NCBI RefSeq assembly: GCF_040892595.1
Contig: NZ_JBFRYB010000001.1
Location: 806,001 to 870,000, forward strand
DNA: 64,000 bases
Direction of reading: 5' to 3'
From: Zhongshania sp. R06B22
Lineage (GTDB): Bacteria > Pseudomonadota > Gammaproteobacteria > Pseudomonadales > Spongiibacteraceae
In this document: positions 61,848 through 64,000 of the stretch, one piece after another
Layout of the letters: each line of letters begins with the position of its first letter
Numbering within the stretch: position 1 is the first letter of the stretch
Translations under genes and position numbers: made by a program
The notes under the pieces: model-generated
Seen by the model: the letters and a program-made list of their open reading frames with translations, nothing else
The model's database searches: none
Told to the model about the DNA's origin: nothing

Positions 61848-62222
61848 ATGGCATCGTTAACGCTTTTTATAGCGGCAATTCTTGGTTTTCTTGCAGTCGG
61901 CTTAGGTGCCTTTGGCGCACACGGTTTAAAAGCGACTTTATCTGCGGATATGATGGCGGTTTATCAAACCGCTGTTCAGTACCATTTCTATCATTGCTTC
62001 GCATTACTCATCGTCGGCTTGCTTATGTATAGCGGTGTTCAGCATATGTCGCTGCGAGTATCTGCGGTGCTATTTTTTGTGGGTGTACTGGTATTCAGCG
62101 GTAGCTTATATGCCATGGCGTTCACGGGAGCGCGGTGGTTGGGAGCGATTACCCCCATCGGCGGCCTAATGTTTTTAGTGGCCTGGGCGTGTCTGGCCTA
62201 CTCTGCATGGAAAGCAATGTAA
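61848..62222 (+). CDS. DUF423 family membrane protein (YgdD-like)
   Basis: A 124-residue protein with four membrane helices. The start LFIAAILGFLAVGLGAFGAH, the GLKATLSADMMAVYQTAVQYH segment and the C-terminal ITPIGGLMFLVAWACL are hallmarks of DUF423, a conserved inner-membrane family of unknown function. Its TAA stop overlaps the ATG of trmB by one base, so the two are coupled. Confidence 0.92.
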   Translation: MASLTLFIAAILGFLAVGLGAFGAHGLKATLSADMMAVYQTAVQYHFYHCFALLIVGLLMYSGVQHMSLRVSAVLFFVGVLVFSGSLYAMAFTGARWLGAITPIGGLMFLVAWACLAYSAWKAM

Positions 62223-62917
62223 TGACTGATAACGTCGCACCTATCCGTCGTCGCATTAAGAGCTTTGTCCTTCGCACCGGACGCATGACCGACGGGCAAC
62301 GGCGCGCCTACGAGATTAATTGGACCGAGCTGGGTTTGCAGCGCAGCGACGGCATGCAAAATTTTGAAGCCACCTTTGGGCGCGTCGCACCGGTCGTATT
62401 GGAAATTGGTTTCGGTATGGGCGACTCTCTTGCAGAAATGGCGGGGAGTGCTTTAGAGAATGACTTTATTGGCGTCGAAGTCCACACCCCGGGCGTTGGT
62501 CGTTTGATGTACTTGGTGCAGGACGCCGGTCTGACAAATGTTCGCACCTACGAAGACGATGCGGTGGAAGTGCTGGCGCATTGCATTCCCAATGACAGTT
62601 TAAGCCGTATTCAAATTTATTTTCCTGATCCTTGGCACAAGCTGCGCCACCATAAGCGTCGCCTCATTCAAGGCCCATTTGTTCAGGTTTTGCGCAGCAA
62701 GCTTAAAATCGGCGGTGTTTTGCACTTGGCTACCGACTGGCAGCATTATGCCGAGCATATGATGACGGTAATGAGCGATGCTGAAGGCTATAGCAATGTG
62801 GCCGGTGTCAGCCAATATTCGCCGCGACCAGATTATCGGCCGATCACCAAGTTTGAAAAGCGTGGTGAGCGTCTGGGTCACGGCGTTTGGGATTTACTAT
62901 TTACCAAAACTAACTAG
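62222..62917 (+). CDS. trmB: tRNA (guanine-N7)-methyltransferase
   Basis: TrmB makes m7G46 in the variable loop of tRNAs. The start is ATG 62222 (MTDNVAPIRRRIKSFVLRTG), fixed by homology to the family start and by the TAATG overlap; the frame is open further upstream without meaning. The product has 231 residues. VLEIGFGMGDSLAEMA is the SAM motif and FPDPWHKLRHHKRRLIQ the signature with the catalytic Asp. Confidence 0.96.
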   Translation: MTDNVAPIRRRIKSFVLRTGRMTDGQRRAYEINWTELGLQRSDGMQNFEATFGRVAPVVLEIGFGMGDSLAEMAGSALENDFIGVEVHTPGVGRLMYLVQDAGLTNVRTYEDDAVEVLAHCIPNDSLSRIQIYFPDPWHKLRHHKRRLIQGPFVQVLRSKLKIGGVLHLATDWQHYAEHMMTVMSDAEGYSNVAGVSQYSPRPDYRPITKFEKRGERLGHGVWDLLFTKTN

Positions 62918-63187
62918 TCCTTCGCACGGCGTGCAATATCTTGGGGCGGGCGCACCACGACCAGATCCATATTGGTGCGCAGGCTCTAATAATGATATTG
63001 GGTGCCTGCGGTCACAGTTTGTGAGATCCCAGAGCGCTTACATTTAAACGCGGCAATAGTAACAGCGCATTACTAAATATAGATTCCCCACTTGCCCGTG
63101 ATTCTCTGGATATTGCTTATCAGCGCAGAGTGTTTGAGTGCCGAATTGACTAGCGTCTAAGTCAGAACATCTACCGAGCAAGACAAT

Positions 63188-64000
63188 TTAATTTTGTAAG
63201 TGTTTAAGTGCAATTACTGCTGCGGCAGTGCGGTTTTCAACGTTGAGTTTTCGGAAAATTTGTTCCAAGTGCTTATTCGCAGTGCGCGGGCTCATGCTTA
63301 ATATGGTGCCGATTTCCCGATTGGTTTTACCGTGAGCAATCCACAGCAACACCTCAGACTCACGTTCGGTCATCGGCAGCGCGGAGCGCAGCCGGTCAAC
63401 GTCAGAAGGCCGCTCCATGTCGATTAACTGGAGTAAGTATTCGTCGCTGCCAGTTTGACTGATGTAGCGGATTTCCAAGGCCTTTTCGGCAGCTTTAATT
63501 AATAAACCTTTTTCTTTATTAAAATGCGGTGCAAGCAGTTGGCGTAGCTGGGTGGGCAAATTTTCGCTCAACCACTGCGTATCTAGCCCGGCGTCTTCAA
63601 GTAAGTGATAGGCCTGCGGCGTGGCCCATAAGAGATTGCCATCAGCTGCGGCGGAAAATAGAAATTGCCCCGCGCTATCCAGTGCTACTCTAGCGCTTAA
63701 TGTCAGGCGCGCATTACTCAGATGCGCCAGCATTCTGGCGATCAACTCGTCGCCTTTTACAGGCTTTGTAATATAGTCGACACCACCGGCTGTAAAACCT
63801 TTAACAATGCTTTCAGTATCACTAAGCCCTGTCATAAATATGACAGGGATATGCGCCAGATCCCGATTTTCTTTGAGCCTGCGACATGTTTCAAAGCCGT
63901 CCATATTTGGCATCAGTGCGTCCATTAAAATCACGTCTGGCGTAATGTTGGCGGCGATAGTTAGGGCTTGGGCTCCTTCTAAGGCAACAAGTACGGTAAT
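63188..64000 (-). CDS. response regulator with LuxR-type output domain, 5' end outside the window
   Basis: The frame stays open to the last base of the window (residues TVLVALEGAQALTIAANITP just before DVILMD), so the N-terminus lies beyond it. The receiver domain has the phospho-acceptor Asp in VILMDALMPNMDGF, FMTGLSD and the lysine in YITKPVKG. A middle PAS-like linker (FLFSAAADGNLLWATP) is followed by a C-terminal LuxR/GerE helix-turn-helix (TERESEVLLWIAHGKTNREI, then MSPRTANKHLEQIFRKL). It probably acts as a DNA-binding regulator with a histidine kinase upstream of the window. Confidence 0.88.
   Translation of the reverse strand: MTVLVALEGAQALTIAANITPDVILMDALMPNMDGFETCRRLKENRDLAHIPVIFMTGLSDTESIVKGFTAGGVDYITKPVKGDELIARMLAHLSNARLTLSARVALDSAGQFLFSAAADGNLLWATPQAYHLLEDAGLDTQWLSENLPTQLRQLLAPHFNKEKGLLIKAAEKALEIRYISQTGSDEYLLQLIDMERPSDVDRLRSALPMTERESEVLLWIAHGKTNREIGTILSMSPRTANKHLEQIFRKLNVENRTAAAVIALKHLQN

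Overview
This window looks like the chromosome of a marine or aquatic gammaproteobacterium. The evidence is the housekeeping blocks: 5-formyl-THF cyclo-ligase / 6S RNA / zapA / ygfB / pepP / ubiH / ubiI, rppH-ptsP-lgt-thyA-folA, rsmD / ftsYEX-rpoH and serA / rpiA-ilvA, an order I remember from Pseudomonas and its relatives. A TonB2-type operon with a DUF3450 protein and intermediate GC suggest Cellvibrionales, perhaps Spongiibacteraceae such as Zhongshania. That placement is an inference, and a 16S or marker-gene search would be needed to settle it.

Layout. 1-12200: the 3' end of an unidentified gene, a TauE-type permease, a hotdog thioesterase, an outer-membrane barrel-like protein, a fused ThiD-ThiE with an overlapping retropepsin-like protease, ribA, then xseB-ispA-dxs on the minus strand (isoprenoid precursors), DUF924, mscL and a nitronate monooxygenase-like enzyme. 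12400-17260: a short-chain dehydrogenase, an alpha/beta hydrolase, and a lipoprotein with thrombospondin type 3 calcium-binding repeats next to a small secreted protein. 17276-18145: a non-coding array of a 149-bp unit carrying two hairpins. 18240-24690: serA next to a divergent D-2-hydroxyglutarate-dehydrogenase-like gene (a known metabolic coupling), a FAH-family enzyme, rpiA and ilvA.

24690-27518 is the accessory region. Two gene cassettes are bounded by integron attC-like sites and no integrase lies in the window (a CALIN-type cluster). One cassette encodes a small membrane protein, the other a HEPN-like protein. They are followed by a MITE-like element with long terminal inverted repeats, a second partial copy of it, and dispersed copies of the hairpin found in the 149-bp array.

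27519-44368 is core metabolism: folate salvage, 6S RNA, Z-ring accessory proteins, aminopeptidase P, two ubiquinone hydroxylases, a Fur-boxed ferric iron uptake pair without a local ATPase, gcvH, rppH-ptsP, lgt-thyA-folA. 44683-49843 is a six-gene TonB2-like energy-transduction operon. 51307-54669 is an orphan giant transglutaminase/DUF2126 protein. 54810-57012 is a small redox cluster: a deazaflavin-type split-barrel protein, a four-helix membrane protein resembling styrene oxide isomerase, and an Old Yellow Enzyme relative. 57236-62917 holds rsmD, ftsY-ftsE-ftsX, rpoH, DUF423 and trmB. The window ends inside a response-regulator gene.

The least ordinary items are the integron cassettes without an integrase, the 149-bp hairpin array with its dispersed relatives, the MITE-like element, and the styrene-oxide-isomerase-like protein in its redox neighbourhood. 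I found no CRISPR array, rRNA or tRNA, and no complete insertion sequence.
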